A stretch of DNA of 23,753 nucleotides from Candidatus Adlerbacteria bacterium RIFCSPHIGHO2_02_FULL_54_18. Lineage in GTDB: Bacteria; Patescibacteriota; Minisyncoccia; Phycocordibacterales; SBAW01. The translations under genes were made by a program, and so were the position numbers. Position 1 is the first letter of the stretch. Each line of letters starts with the position of its first letter. The stretch lies in the NCBI GenBank assembly GCA_001775445.1, contig MEWV01000013.1:1-23753 (forward strand), read 5' to 3'. Below, piece after piece: positions 1 to 5,074 of this stretch. The notes beneath the pieces were generated by a model. The model saw only the letters and a program-made list of their open reading frames with translations. It searched no databases and had not been told where the DNA came from.

Positions 1-96
1 CCTTCTTTCTGCTTTGTTTCCATCTCCTTCTGCATCTTGCCTCCATGGCCTTCTTTCTGCTTTGTTTCCATCTCCTTCTGCATCTTGCCTCCATGG
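1..96. repeat. 48-bp in-frame tandem repeat in the rpsS tail
   Basis: Bases 1-48 and 49-96 are identical. Because 48 is a multiple of three, the repeat adds a 16-residue charged unit to S19 that starts at the conserved HGGK motif. The array may continue beyond the left edge of the window. Confidence 0.97.
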
Positions 97-338
97 CGGA
101 CGAACTTCTTGGTCGGGGAAAACTCGCCGAGGCGGTGCCCCACCATATCCTCGCTTACCAGCACCTCAATATGCGCTTTGCCGTTGTACACACCAAACTT
201 AAATCCCACCATTTCCGGGGCAATCTGAGAGCGGCGCGCCCACGTCTTTATCGTCTCGGTAGCAAGGGGCTTTTTGCCTTCAATCTTTTTGAGGAGTTTT
301 GGGTCGACGTATGGTCCTTTTTTTAGCGATCGCGCCAT
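1..338 (-). CDS. rpsS: 30S ribosomal protein S19, partial (3' end outside window)
   Basis: S19 sits in the head of the small ribosomal subunit and forms a complex with S13. Translation from the ATG at 338 begins MARSLKKGPYVD, the classic S19 start, and continues through the conserved GHRLGEFSPT and FVRHGGK segments. The S19 family normally ends soon after its HGGK motif (about 90 residues). Here the reading frame continues through a 16-residue unit beginning HGGKMQKEM that is repeated in tandem (residues about 82-97 and 98-113) and is still open at base 1, so the true C-terminus is unknown. It lies 86 bases downstream of rplB in normal S10-operon order. The identification is certain; the length and number of tail repeats are not visible. 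Confidence 0.96.
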   Translation of the reverse strand, partial: MARSLKKGPYVDPKLLKKIEGKKPLATETIKTWARRSQIAPEMVGFKFGVYNGKAHIEVLVSEDMVGHRLGEFSPTKKFVRHGGKMQKEMETKQKEGHGGKMQKEMETKQKE

Positions 339-350
339 TGCAATTGAAAA

Positions 351-365
351 CCCGCGCCATGCGGG
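351..365 (-). promoter_or_regulatory. GC hairpin between rplB and rpsS
   Basis: CCCGC (351-355) and GCGGG (361-365) form a 5-bp stem with a 5-base loop. In the direction of transcription it is followed by TTTTC and, shortly after, the rpsS start. It could be a weak attenuator or an RNA-stability hairpin. Since rpsS must be expressed from upstream, full termination here is unlikely. Confidence 0.4.
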
Positions 366-424
366 AGTGGGCTTAATGTACCGTAAACTCCCCTCTTGTG
401 CAACCTATCCGCCGACGGGTGGAC

Positions 425-1273
425 TTACTGCTGTTGACCGCGCTTGCCGACTTTGCGGCGGCTTACAATGAGGTAGTTGGAGTACTTCTTGGGGCGACGG
501 GTTTTTTGTCCCTTGCCGGTGGGCTTGCCCCACATACTCTTGGCGCGGCGCAACCCACGACCAGAGCGGCCCTCGCCGCCACCGTGGGGGTGGTCTACTG
601 GATTCATCGCCGTACCGCGCACCGTCGGGCGGATGCCGAGCCAGCGGGAGCGGCCCGCCTTGCCTATCGTGCGCAGGTGATGCTCATCGTTACTGACCTC
701 ACCGAGAGTCGCCCAACAAGTTTCGAGCACTTTGCGCACCTCGCTTGAAGGCATCTTGAGGTCGGCATAGCCCTGGTCGCGAGCGATAACCTCGATGTGA
801 GTTCCGGCGGCGCGGCCAAGTTTGCCGCCATTGCCGGGCTTTAGTTCTACGTTGTATACAAACGAGCCGATAGGGACATTTTTAAGTGGCATTCGGTTGC
901 CCGGATTGGCCAGCGCATTTTCTGCGGTATCAATAGTCGCCCCCACCTTGACCGACTGCGGCAAAAGCGCGTAACGTCGCTCGCCGTCGCGGTAGAGCAG
1001 AAGTCCGATGAATCCTGAGCGATTGGGGTCATATTCAATCGTCTCGACGCGCGCGGGGACCATTTTTTTGTAGCCAAAATCAACGTCGCGTTGCAGGCGC
1101 TTGTGGCCGCCACCTTTGTGGCGCACCGAAATCCGGCCCGCATTGTTACGGCCGACGTCGCGTTTGTGGCCCGAGGTGAGTGCCTTGTGCGGCTTGTTGG
1201 TGGTGACCTTCCCCTTAAAGGTGACAGTCGTCATGTGGCGGCGGGACTTGGTGTAAGGTTTGTAGGATTTCAT
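425..1273 (-). CDS. rplB: 50S ribosomal protein L2
   Basis: L2 is a core 23S rRNA-binding protein needed for subunit association and for the peptidyl-transferase centre. The 282-residue product has the family's usual length. It carries the N-terminal KPHKALTSGHKRDVGRNNAGRI-type region (residues about 27-49), HKGGGHKR, the SH3-like middle domain, and the strictly conserved C-terminal block GTAMNPVDHPHGGGEGR, which contains the histidine implicated near the catalytic centre. The first residues, MKSYKPYTKSRR, match the usual L2 N-terminus and fix the start at 1273. It follows rplW after 48 bases, which contain one copy of a dispersed repeat, and precedes rpsS. No unusual residues were noticed. 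Confidence 0.98.
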   Translation of the reverse strand: MKSYKPYTKSRRHMTTVTFKGKVTTNKPHKALTSGHKRDVGRNNAGRISVRHKGGGHKRLQRDVDFGYKKMVPARVETIEYDPNRSGFIGLLLYRDGERRYALLPQSVKVGATIDTAENALANPGNRMPLKNVPIGSFVYNVELKPGNGGKLGRAAGTHIEVIARDQGYADLKMPSSEVRKVLETCWATLGEVSNDEHHLRTIGKAGRSRWLGIRPTVRGTAMNPVDHPHGGGEGRSGRGLRRAKSMWGKPTGKGQKTRRPKKYSNYLIVSRRKVGKRGQQQ

Positions 1274-1293
1274 AAATTTTTTCTTAAAAATTT

Positions 1294-1316
1294 ACCCTGA
1301 GCGTAGTCGAAGGGTT
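1294..1316. repeat. Dispersed short repeat, copy 1 (rplW-rplB gap)
   Basis: The plus strand reads ACCCTGAGCGTAGTCGAAGG then GTT. It belongs to the widespread family of small repeats with the core CCTGAG(N)TCGAAGG. The ends ACCCT and AGGGT are complementary over 5 bp. Related copies lie at 2326-2347 and 14440-14461. Confidence 0.8.
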
Positions 1317-1321
1317 GGTCA

Positions 1322-1609
1322 TTATGCGAGCTCGATCTTATCTCCCTTCTTAAGGAAGACGTAGGCCTTTTTGCCGCCGCGAGTCGTGCCGCGGCGGTTA
1401 GTGCCGCGGGTCATCACTCGCTTGCGCGGTATAGCGACCAGCGTCACTTTGCGCGGCGATACTTTGTACACGTCGAGGATAGCAGTAGCAACGTCGCGCT
1501 TGGAAGAATCCTGCGCCACGTTGAAGCAGTATACGCCCGCCTCTGCCATGTACGCGCCCTTCTCGGTGATGCGGGGAGCTATGAGTATGTGTCCTGCATG
1601 CTTTTTCAT
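1322..1609 (-). CDS. rplW: 50S ribosomal protein L23
   Basis: L23 binds domain III of 23S rRNA at the polypeptide exit tunnel and docks trigger factor and SRP. The 95-residue product has normal family length and shows the L23 pattern: an N-terminal APRITEKGAYMAE segment (the family has P-x-x-T-E-K), a central VYKVSPRKVTLV strand-turn (usually F-x-V-K-V-x-x-V-N-T-x), a basic loop rich in RGTNRRGTTRGGKKAYV, and the final strand. It starts 2 bases after the rplD stop, implying translational coupling within rplC-rplD-rplW-rplB. Confidence 0.95.
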   Translation of the reverse strand: MKKHAGHILIAPRITEKGAYMAEAGVYCFNVAQDSSKRDVATAILDVYKVSPRKVTLVAIPRKRVMTRGTNRRGTTRGGKKAYVFLKKGDKIELA

Positions 1610-1611
1610 AA

Positions 1612-2307
1612 TTATTTTTTGGGTGCCTTAGGTGCAGAAGAGGGGGCGGGGATGGAAGCGGCCTTCTTGTCGAACAGTTCAAAAGCATCTTTAGGGCTCG
1701 CAAGAATCAGATATTTTGCCGAAAGCACCGAAAGTGGGTTGAGGTTGCGTACCTCCTCAACGGCTATGTTGCCGAAGTTCTGAAAGCTCTTCATTGTGGG
1801 TACGTGGCGCACAGGGAGCGCAATAAGCGCGGCGTTCTTCTTTTTTGAGAGACCGGAGAAATGTTTGGCAAAAGCGGCAAGCATCGCGCGCGCGGCCGAT
1901 GCCTTGGGCGCCTGCAGCTCAATCGAGTCGACAAAAATAACTTCGCCCTCTTTATGCTTGCGCGAGAGCACCGCAAGGAGTGCCTTTTGGCTCATGGTGC
2001 GGTTAATCTTGCGGGTGTAAATTTTGGAGGAGGTGGGACCGTGCGTTACGCCTCCACCCTTCCAGATAGGCGAGCGGCTGGAGCCGTGGCGCGCCCGTCC
2101 GGTGCCCTTCTGCTTCCAGGGCTTCTTGCCTCCGCCGCGCACCTCGCCACGTCCTTTTGTGTCAGCCACATTGGGGCGCGCGTTGCCCTGCATTGAGACA
2201 ACAACCTGATGCACGAGATCGGCATTCCACGGGACACCAAAAATGCTCTCCGGGATTTCAATCTTTCCCGTTTCTTTTGCTTGTATGTTGTAAAGTGTGG
2301 ACTCCAT
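1612..2307 (-). CDS. rplD: 50S ribosomal protein L4
   Basis: L4 is a primary 23S rRNA-binding protein whose extended loop lines the exit tunnel; in many bacteria it also represses the S10 operon. The 231-residue product carries the diagnostic tunnel-loop region TKGRGEVRGGGKKPWKQKGTGRARHGSSRSPIWKGGGVTHGP split over residues about 50-91, followed by the globular alpha/beta part (VDSIELQAPK, NLNPLSVLSAKYLILAS). The C-terminus has a low-complexity tail (SIPAPSSAPKAPKK) beyond the usual end. The gene lies 9 bases after rplC and 2 bases before rplW. An L4-type autoregulatory role is known for other bacteria and is not demonstrated here. Confidence 0.96.
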   Translation of the reverse strand: MESTLYNIQAKETGKIEIPESIFGVPWNADLVHQVVVSMQGNARPNVADTKGRGEVRGGGKKPWKQKGTGRARHGSSRSPIWKGGGVTHGPTSSKIYTRKINRTMSQKALLAVLSRKHKEGEVIFVDSIELQAPKASAARAMLAAFAKHFSGLSKKKNAALIALPVRHVPTMKSFQNFGNIAVEEVRNLNPLSVLSAKYLILASPKDAFELFDKKAASIPAPSSAPKAPKK

Positions 2308-2316
2308 AAAAAATTC

Positions 2317-2991
2317 CTATTTTTTATCCTGAGCTTGTCGAAGGGTTGCTTCGCTGCCGCGGATTTCTACGAGCGTGCCGCGGCGGCCAGGTACGGCGCC
2401 TGATATCACCAACTCGCCCGTCTCCGGCAGGACCTGCAAAATAGAGAGGTTGCGCACCGACACGCGATCCGATCCCATACGACCGGCCATGCGCATACCC
2501 TTGGCAACGCGGCCTCCCGCTCGCCCACCGCCCCCGCCTATAGAGCCGGGGCTGCGCTCGGAGTGCTTCTGGCCGTGGCTACGCGGGCCGCCGTGGAAGC
2601 CGTGGCGCTTGACTACGCCCTGGAACCCCTTGCCTTTTGATACCGCCGAGACAGTTACCTTGTCCCCCACAGCAAATACCGAAACATCGATAGTAGAACC
2701 AACTTCGGGGAAGTCAGCAACCACATCGCCGCCCCGCATCGCCGCGCGGGGACGCATCTCGCGAAAATGTTTAAGCGCCTTGCCTTTGGCGTGACCGAAC
2801 TGCGCTTTGTTGACGCGGCCTTCTTTGGTGTCGCCCGCACCTACCTGCACCGCCGTGTAGCCCTCCTTTTCGGTAGATTTAATTTGCGTCACCGTGTTGG
2901 GGGCCGCCACAACAATGGTAGCGGCAAAAGCCCTACCCTCTTCGGTGTAGACAGTCGTCATCTTGCCTTTTGTTCCAAGGATAAATTTCAT
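2317..2991 (-). CDS. rplC: 50S ribosomal protein L3
   Basis: L3 is an early-assembling 23S rRNA-binding protein whose central loop reaches the peptidyl-transferase centre. The 224-residue product has the family's length, a beta-barrel N-terminus (MKFILGTKGKMTTVY), the conserved KGKGFQGVVKRHGFHGGPRSHG block (residues about 118-139) and GRVAKGMRMAGRMG, the methylation-site region. The last residues, ATLRQAQDKK, are encoded by a dispersed repeat (2326-2347) read in frame, so the repeat has apparently replaced or extended the native C-terminus. It is the first gene of its transcription unit, with a promoter at 3094-3122 and a leader hairpin at 3004-3032. No clear Shine-Dalgarno precedes the ATG at 2991. 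Confidence 0.97.
   Translation of the reverse strand: MKFILGTKGKMTTVYTEEGRAFAATIVVAAPNTVTQIKSTEKEGYTAVQVGAGDTKEGRVNKAQFGHAKGKALKHFREMRPRAAMRGGDVVADFPEVGSTIDVSVFAVGDKVTVSAVSKGKGFQGVVKRHGFHGGPRSHGQKHSERSPGSIGGGGGRAGGRVAKGMRMAGRMGSDRVSVRNLSILQVLPETGELVISGAVPGRRGTLVEIRGSEATLRQAQDKK
2326..2347. repeat. Dispersed short repeat, copy 2 (inside rplC 3' end)
   Basis: The plus strand reads ATCCTGAGCTTGTCGAAGGG then TT. It lies within the rplC frame, where it encodes the TLRQAQDK-type tail often seen where this repeat family invades gene ends. The terminal bases ATCCT and AGGGT pair with one G-U wobble in plus-strand RNA. Confidence 0.85.
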
Positions 2992-3003
2992 TGTTGTCTA
3001 TTG

Positions 3004-3032
3004 GTCCGTCACACTACTGAAGTATGTCGGAC
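3004..3032 (-). promoter_or_regulatory. Strong hairpin in the rplC mRNA leader
   Basis: In the minus-strand transcript GTCCG (3032-3028) pairs with CGGAC (3008-3004); after an A-A mismatch, CATACT pairs with AGTGTG through one U-G wobble, leaving a 5-base loop. The wobble is a legal pair only in minus-strand RNA, which supports a role in this leader. It ends about 12 bases before the rplC start. A ribosomal-protein autoregulation site is a possible role (inference). Confidence 0.6.
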
Positions 3033-3093
3033 GTGGCCAACGCTACTGTGTCCTTCGTAGCTTCGTGCGAAGAAGGATTTCTGCGTTGCTAGG

Positions 3094-3122
3094 ACTATAC
3101 ACTGGGGTGTATTTTTATGCAA
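3094..3122 (-). promoter_or_regulatory. Predicted sigma-70-type promoter of rplC-rplD-rplW-rplB-rpsS
   Basis: The -35 box TTGCAT (3122-3117) and -10 box TATAGT (3099-3094) are separated by exactly 17 bases on the minus strand. The start of transcription would be near 3087, giving a leader of roughly 95 bases. The 21 bases at 3110-3130, containing the -35 region, are identical to 3872-3892 upstream of the PaaX-like gene. Confidence 0.7.
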
Positions 3123-3188
3123 GAAAAAAGAGCGGGGGAGATTTTAGCGTAGCGACATGATAGCGTGCAAAAATCACCGCTACAAAAC

Positions 3189-3226
3189 CGTATGAATAAA
3201 CTTCCTATAGGACAACTAATCATACG
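3189..3226. promoter_or_regulatory. Concentric palindrome, copy 1 (downstream of PaaX-like gene)
   Basis: The outer arms CGTATGA (3189-3195) and TCATACG (3220-3226) and the inner 10-bp palindrome TCCTATAGGA (3203-3212) share the same centre, at 3207.5. It begins 4 bases after the stop codon of the PaaX-like gene and about 70 bases upstream of the rplC -35 box. Thirty-one of 36 aligned positions match copy 2 at 3826-3861. It is a candidate operator; in RNA it could instead act as a 3' hairpin. Confidence 0.75.
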
Positions 3227-3229
3227 TGG

Positions 3230-3808
3230 TTACTCCAGACCAAAATGTTTCCGAAGCGGGAGATCATACTCGATTGCGTCGGCAACTACATACAAAACAT
3301 CTTTGCCAATTTTAAAATCTGCCTTCAATAAAGTTATTAGATCTTCTGCGTCATACGGGTAAACCCACACGCTATCCTGTAACCGATAAAAGCCCATGTT
3401 TATGAGCGACGCTCTGATTTGGCTGCGTACCGCGCGGCGGCGTTCCGGAATATCAAACATAAGCATGCGCCACTTTTTATCCCAGCGTCTTGGTTTCTTA
3501 GGTACCAGCTTCCCCTCCCCGAACATCGCGGCATACCGCTCGCCTTTTTCCGTAAGACGTGCGCACTTTCCGCTGTTGCCGTCTTCTAGAATTATGTAAC
3601 CGTAACGGATAAGGCGGCTAAACGACTTCTCCACCCCTTGCCGTTTTTGACGGGGATTAATAAGTCCGAGCTTCCCTAACGCGCCGAGCACGTTGGGGGC
3701 AACCAAAGCTACAGCCAAGCCGCCAGCAACGGCGAGAATGGTAATTACCGCCTTATTGATTTTGGTTTTACGAATCCGTGCTTTTACTCTTGTCTCTATC
3801 TCCCCCAC
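3230..3808 (-). CDS. PaaX-like winged-helix protein with Cas2-like C-terminal domain
   Basis: The 192-residue product has a basic N-terminus, one hydrophobic stretch (residues about 19-41, AVITILAVAGGLAVALVAPN), a winged-helix-like part (about 50-95: FSRLIRYGYIILED, ARLTEKGERYAAM) and a C-terminal domain with the pattern KKWRMLMFDIPE, QIRASLINMGFYRLQDSVWVYPYD, VLYVVADAIEYDL. That last pattern fits the Cas2-like ferredoxin-fold domain of PaaX-family regulators, which automatic pipelines often call Cas2. The start is GTG at 3808. GGAGG (3825-3821) lies 12 bases upstream of it, but only 8 bases upstream of an ATG at 3812 that opens a 14-residue out-of-frame ORF (3812-3768), so a small upstream ORF may modulate translation. 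The gene is bracketed by two near-identical palindromes, suggesting a self-regulated DNA-binding protein. The target and ligand are unknown, and membrane association of the hydrophobic segment is possible. Confidence 0.8.
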   Translation of the reverse strand: MGEIETRVKARIRKTKINKAVITILAVAGGLAVALVAPNVLGALGKLGLINPRQKRQGVEKSFSRLIRYGYIILEDGNSGKCARLTEKGERYAAMFGEGKLVPKKPRRWDKKWRMLMFDIPERRRAVRSQIRASLINMGFYRLQDSVWVYPYDAEDLITLLKADFKIGKDVLYVVADAIEYDLPLRKHFGLE

Positions 3809-3825
3809 ACATCTATTCTACCTCC

Positions 3826-3861
3826 GTATGAATAAATCTCCTATAGGAAAACTGTTCATAC
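3826..3861. promoter_or_regulatory. Concentric palindrome, copy 2 (operator candidate over the PaaX-like promoter)
   Basis: The outer arms GTATGAA (3826-3832) and TTCATAC (3855-3861) and the inner TCCTATAGGA (3839-3848) share centre 3843.5, the same geometry as copy 1. It overlaps the predicted -10 and start of transcription and abuts the GGAGG ribosome-binding site. A protein bound here would block the PaaX-like gene's promoter. Confidence 0.78.
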
Positions 3862-3884
3862 TCTCTTATTTTATTTTTATGCAA
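3855..3884 (-). promoter_or_regulatory. Predicted promoter of the PaaX-like gene
   Basis: On the minus strand, -35 TTGCAT (3884-3879) is followed after 18 bases by TATGAA (3860-3855). The -35 region lies in a 21-base segment (3872-3892) identical to the rplC promoter's -35 region (3110-3130). The -10 is only 4/6 to consensus and sits in the outer arm of the palindrome. Confidence 0.5.
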
Positions 3885-3927
3885 GAAAAAAGGCCCCTAG
3901 CAGAGGGACCAATTTATTGGGTCTGTC

Positions 3928-4191
3928 TTACGGTAGACGGTAGAGGAGCCACCACCAGCCAAGCGTCAGGAATGCTCCCCACATCGCGGCAACCTTTGCC
4001 CCATCGTAGGTCAGAACATAGTCGATGCCCACAATCTCGGCGGCGAAGATAAACGCCGCAAAGAACGGGAAGAAATGGACGAAGAGTAGAAAAAGAACGT
4101 CGCCTAAGTATTGTGGCTCGTCGTTTTTATCCCAATAGAGAGGATTCTGCCACCAGCGCAAGGGCGCCCGGTATTGGAGAAACTCTGGCAT
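3928..4191 (-). CDS. Small two-segment membrane protein, unknown function
   Basis: The 87-residue product was not recognised. It has a polar, aromatic N-terminus (RWWQNPLYWDKNDEPQYLG) and two hydrophobic segments, about residues 31-53 (DVLFLLFVHFFPFFAAFIFA region) and 67-84 (AAMWGAFLTLGWWWLLY), so it is probably an inner-membrane protein with both ends on one side. The start is well supported: AGGAGGAG (4208-4201) lies 9 bases before the ATG at 4191, and an extended -10 (TGGTATAGT) lies at 4231-4223. A terminator of the preceding gene lies just upstream, so it forms its own unit between rpsJ and the PaaX-like gene. The coding assignment is fairly sure; the function is unknown. Confidence 0.75.
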   Translation of the reverse strand: MPEFLQYRAPLRWWQNPLYWDKNDEPQYLGDVLFLLFVHFFPFFAAFIFAAEIVGIDYVLTYDGAKVAAMWGAFLTLGWWWLLYRLP

Positions 4192-4222
4192 TTTGTCTGT
4201 CTCCTCCTGTTAGTCTAATGCG

Positions 4223-4231
4223 ACTATACCA
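4223..4231 (-). promoter_or_regulatory. Extended -10 promoter of the 87-aa membrane protein gene
   Basis: The minus strand reads TGGTATAGT, an extended -10 (TGn followed by TATAGT). No good -35 is visible because the region upstream is a terminator hairpin. The start of transcription would be near 4216, giving a leader of about 25 bases with a strong Shine-Dalgarno. Confidence 0.5.
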
Positions 4232-4233
4232 AG

Positions 4234-4256
4234 AAAAAACCTCTCTTACGAGAGGT
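4234..4256 (-). terminator. Rho-independent terminator after the 77-aa gene
   Basis: On the minus strand, ACCTCTC and GAGAGGT form a 7-bp stem with a GTAA loop, followed directly by six T residues. It touches the TGA stop of the 77-aa gene. Confidence 0.85.
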
Positions 4257-4489
4257 CAAAGACCTATGCGGTCGAGTTTGCGATCCTGCCGTACATTGGT
4301 GGGAGGAAGGAGCTTCATCGCACGCATGGCGCGCAGTCCAAAGTGAACCTTTAGCCTCTCGGCCGTGGCGGCATCTTGAGGCCTTCCTGCCGCAATAAAT
4401 CGCGCGTGATGAGTCTGGTAGCTCAGCGCTAATGACGCGTACCACATGGCCATTCCAAGCACTTTCTGTTCGCGCTTTTTGTTTATCAC
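4256..4489 (-). CDS. Small basic protein, unknown function
   Basis: The 77-residue product was not recognised. It is basic, starts VINKKREQKVLG (GTG start at 4489), has an alanine-rich helical middle and ends in a polar stretch (TNVRQDRKLDRIGL). GGAGG (4499-4495) lies 5 bases before the GTG, and a terminator directly follows the TGA stop, so the unit has both ends of a real gene. It lies between the rpsJ terminator and the small membrane protein gene. A competing 99-residue frame on the same strand runs through both terminators and is rejected. The function cannot be inferred from what is visible. Confidence 0.6.
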   Translation of the reverse strand: MINKKREQKVLGMAMWYASLALSYQTHHARFIAAGRPQDAATAERLKVHFGLRAMRAMKLLPPTNVRQDRKLDRIGL

Positions 4490-4523
4490 CTGAACCTCCG
4501 TGTCTCTTTTTGTAATCTAACAT

Positions 4524-4553
4524 AAAAAAGCCCCGCTTTCATGGGGCTTTTTT
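4524..4553. terminator. Bidirectional terminator downstream of rpsJ
   Basis: AAAAAAGCCCC (4524-4534) and GGGGCTTTTTT (4543-4553) form an 11-bp perfect inverted repeat around an 8-base loop, which yields a GC stem with a T-run on both strands. On the minus strand it ends the tuf-rpsJ transcript and separates rpsJ from the downstream S10-operon genes. Confidence 0.9.
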
Positions 4554-4566
4554 ATTTGTTTTATTG

Positions 4567-4947
4567 TTACACCATCTTCACGTCTATGGTGACTCCGGAG
4601 GGGAGAGACAAGTTCGTCAGCGCCTCGATTACTTTTGGGGTCGGGTCGAGGATATCGATAATGCGCTTGTGGATGCGCATCTCAAACTGCTCACGCGCAT
4701 CTTTGTAGATAAAGGTTGAGCGGTTGACCGTATATTTTTTAATCTCCGTCGGGAGCGGTATAGGCCCTGCCACTTTTGCATCGTAGCGCAACGCGGTGTC
4801 GAGGATCTGCTTGACTGAAGCGTCGAGCACCTTGTGCTCGTACGCGCGCACCTTGATGCGCAGCTTTTGCGGCGCAGCAACAACGGCCTTTTTTGCCCGC
4901 GGCTTCGCAGCAGGTTTTGCCTTCTTTTCTTTTTGTTCGGTAGCCAT
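4567..4947 (-). CDS. rpsJ: 30S ribosomal protein S10 with basic N-terminal extension
   Basis: S10 (NusE) is a 30S head protein and a partner of NusB and NusG in transcription. The core from residue about 28 (KLRIKVRAYEHKVLDASV) to the end has the family's length of about 100 residues and includes the GPIPLPTEIKKYTVNRSTFIYK segment and the RIHKRIIDILDPT strand. The first 27 residues (MATEQKEKKAKPAAKPRAKK and onward) are a Lys/Ala-rich extension absent from typical S10; the next in-frame start would cut into the core, so the extension is probably translated. The gene follows tuf after 127 bases holding structured RNA, and a strong terminator follows it. It is therefore transcriptionally separated from rplC, unlike the classic S10 operon. 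Confidence 0.97.
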   Translation of the reverse strand: MATEQKEKKAKPAAKPRAKKAVVAAPQKLRIKVRAYEHKVLDASVKQILDTALRYDAKVAGPIPLPTEIKKYTVNRSTFIYKDAREQFEMRIHKRIIDILDPTPKVIEALTNLSLPSGVTIDVKMV

Positions 4948-4958
4948 CGTTTTTATTG

Positions 4959-5026
4959 GCAGATAATAAATTATCTGCGTTTGGAGCTAGTTCTCCCCTG
5001 TCGGGGTAACCTATCTCCGGTTAGCT
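4959..5026 (-). promoter_or_regulatory. Structured leader between tuf and rpsJ
   Basis: In the minus-strand transcript three hairpins can form: a 9-bp stem GCAGATAAT/ATTATCTGC with a 2-base loop (4959-4978) ending 11 bases before the rpsJ ATG; CCCC/GGGG (4995-5006); and TAACC/GGTTA (5007-5023). AGCTA (4985-4989) can pair with TAGCT (5022-5026) to close the last two, competing with two bases of the third. It may regulate rpsJ or process the tuf-rpsJ mRNA (inference). Confidence 0.45.
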
Positions 5027-5074
5027 TACTCCTTTTTAATTAATTACGCGATACTTTTTGATTTAAATAATTGC

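Noticed and set aside
3230..3808. The Cas2-like domain as evidence for a CRISPR-Cas system
   Set aside because: No cas1, no other cas gene and no spaced direct repeats occur in the window. The hydrophobic N-terminus and winged-helix part fit the PaaX-like family instead.
4224..4523. A 99-residue minus-strand frame overlapping the 77-aa gene
   Set aside because: It starts and ends inside the two flanking terminator hairpins, while the 77-aa frame has a Shine-Dalgarno and a stop placed right before the terminator.
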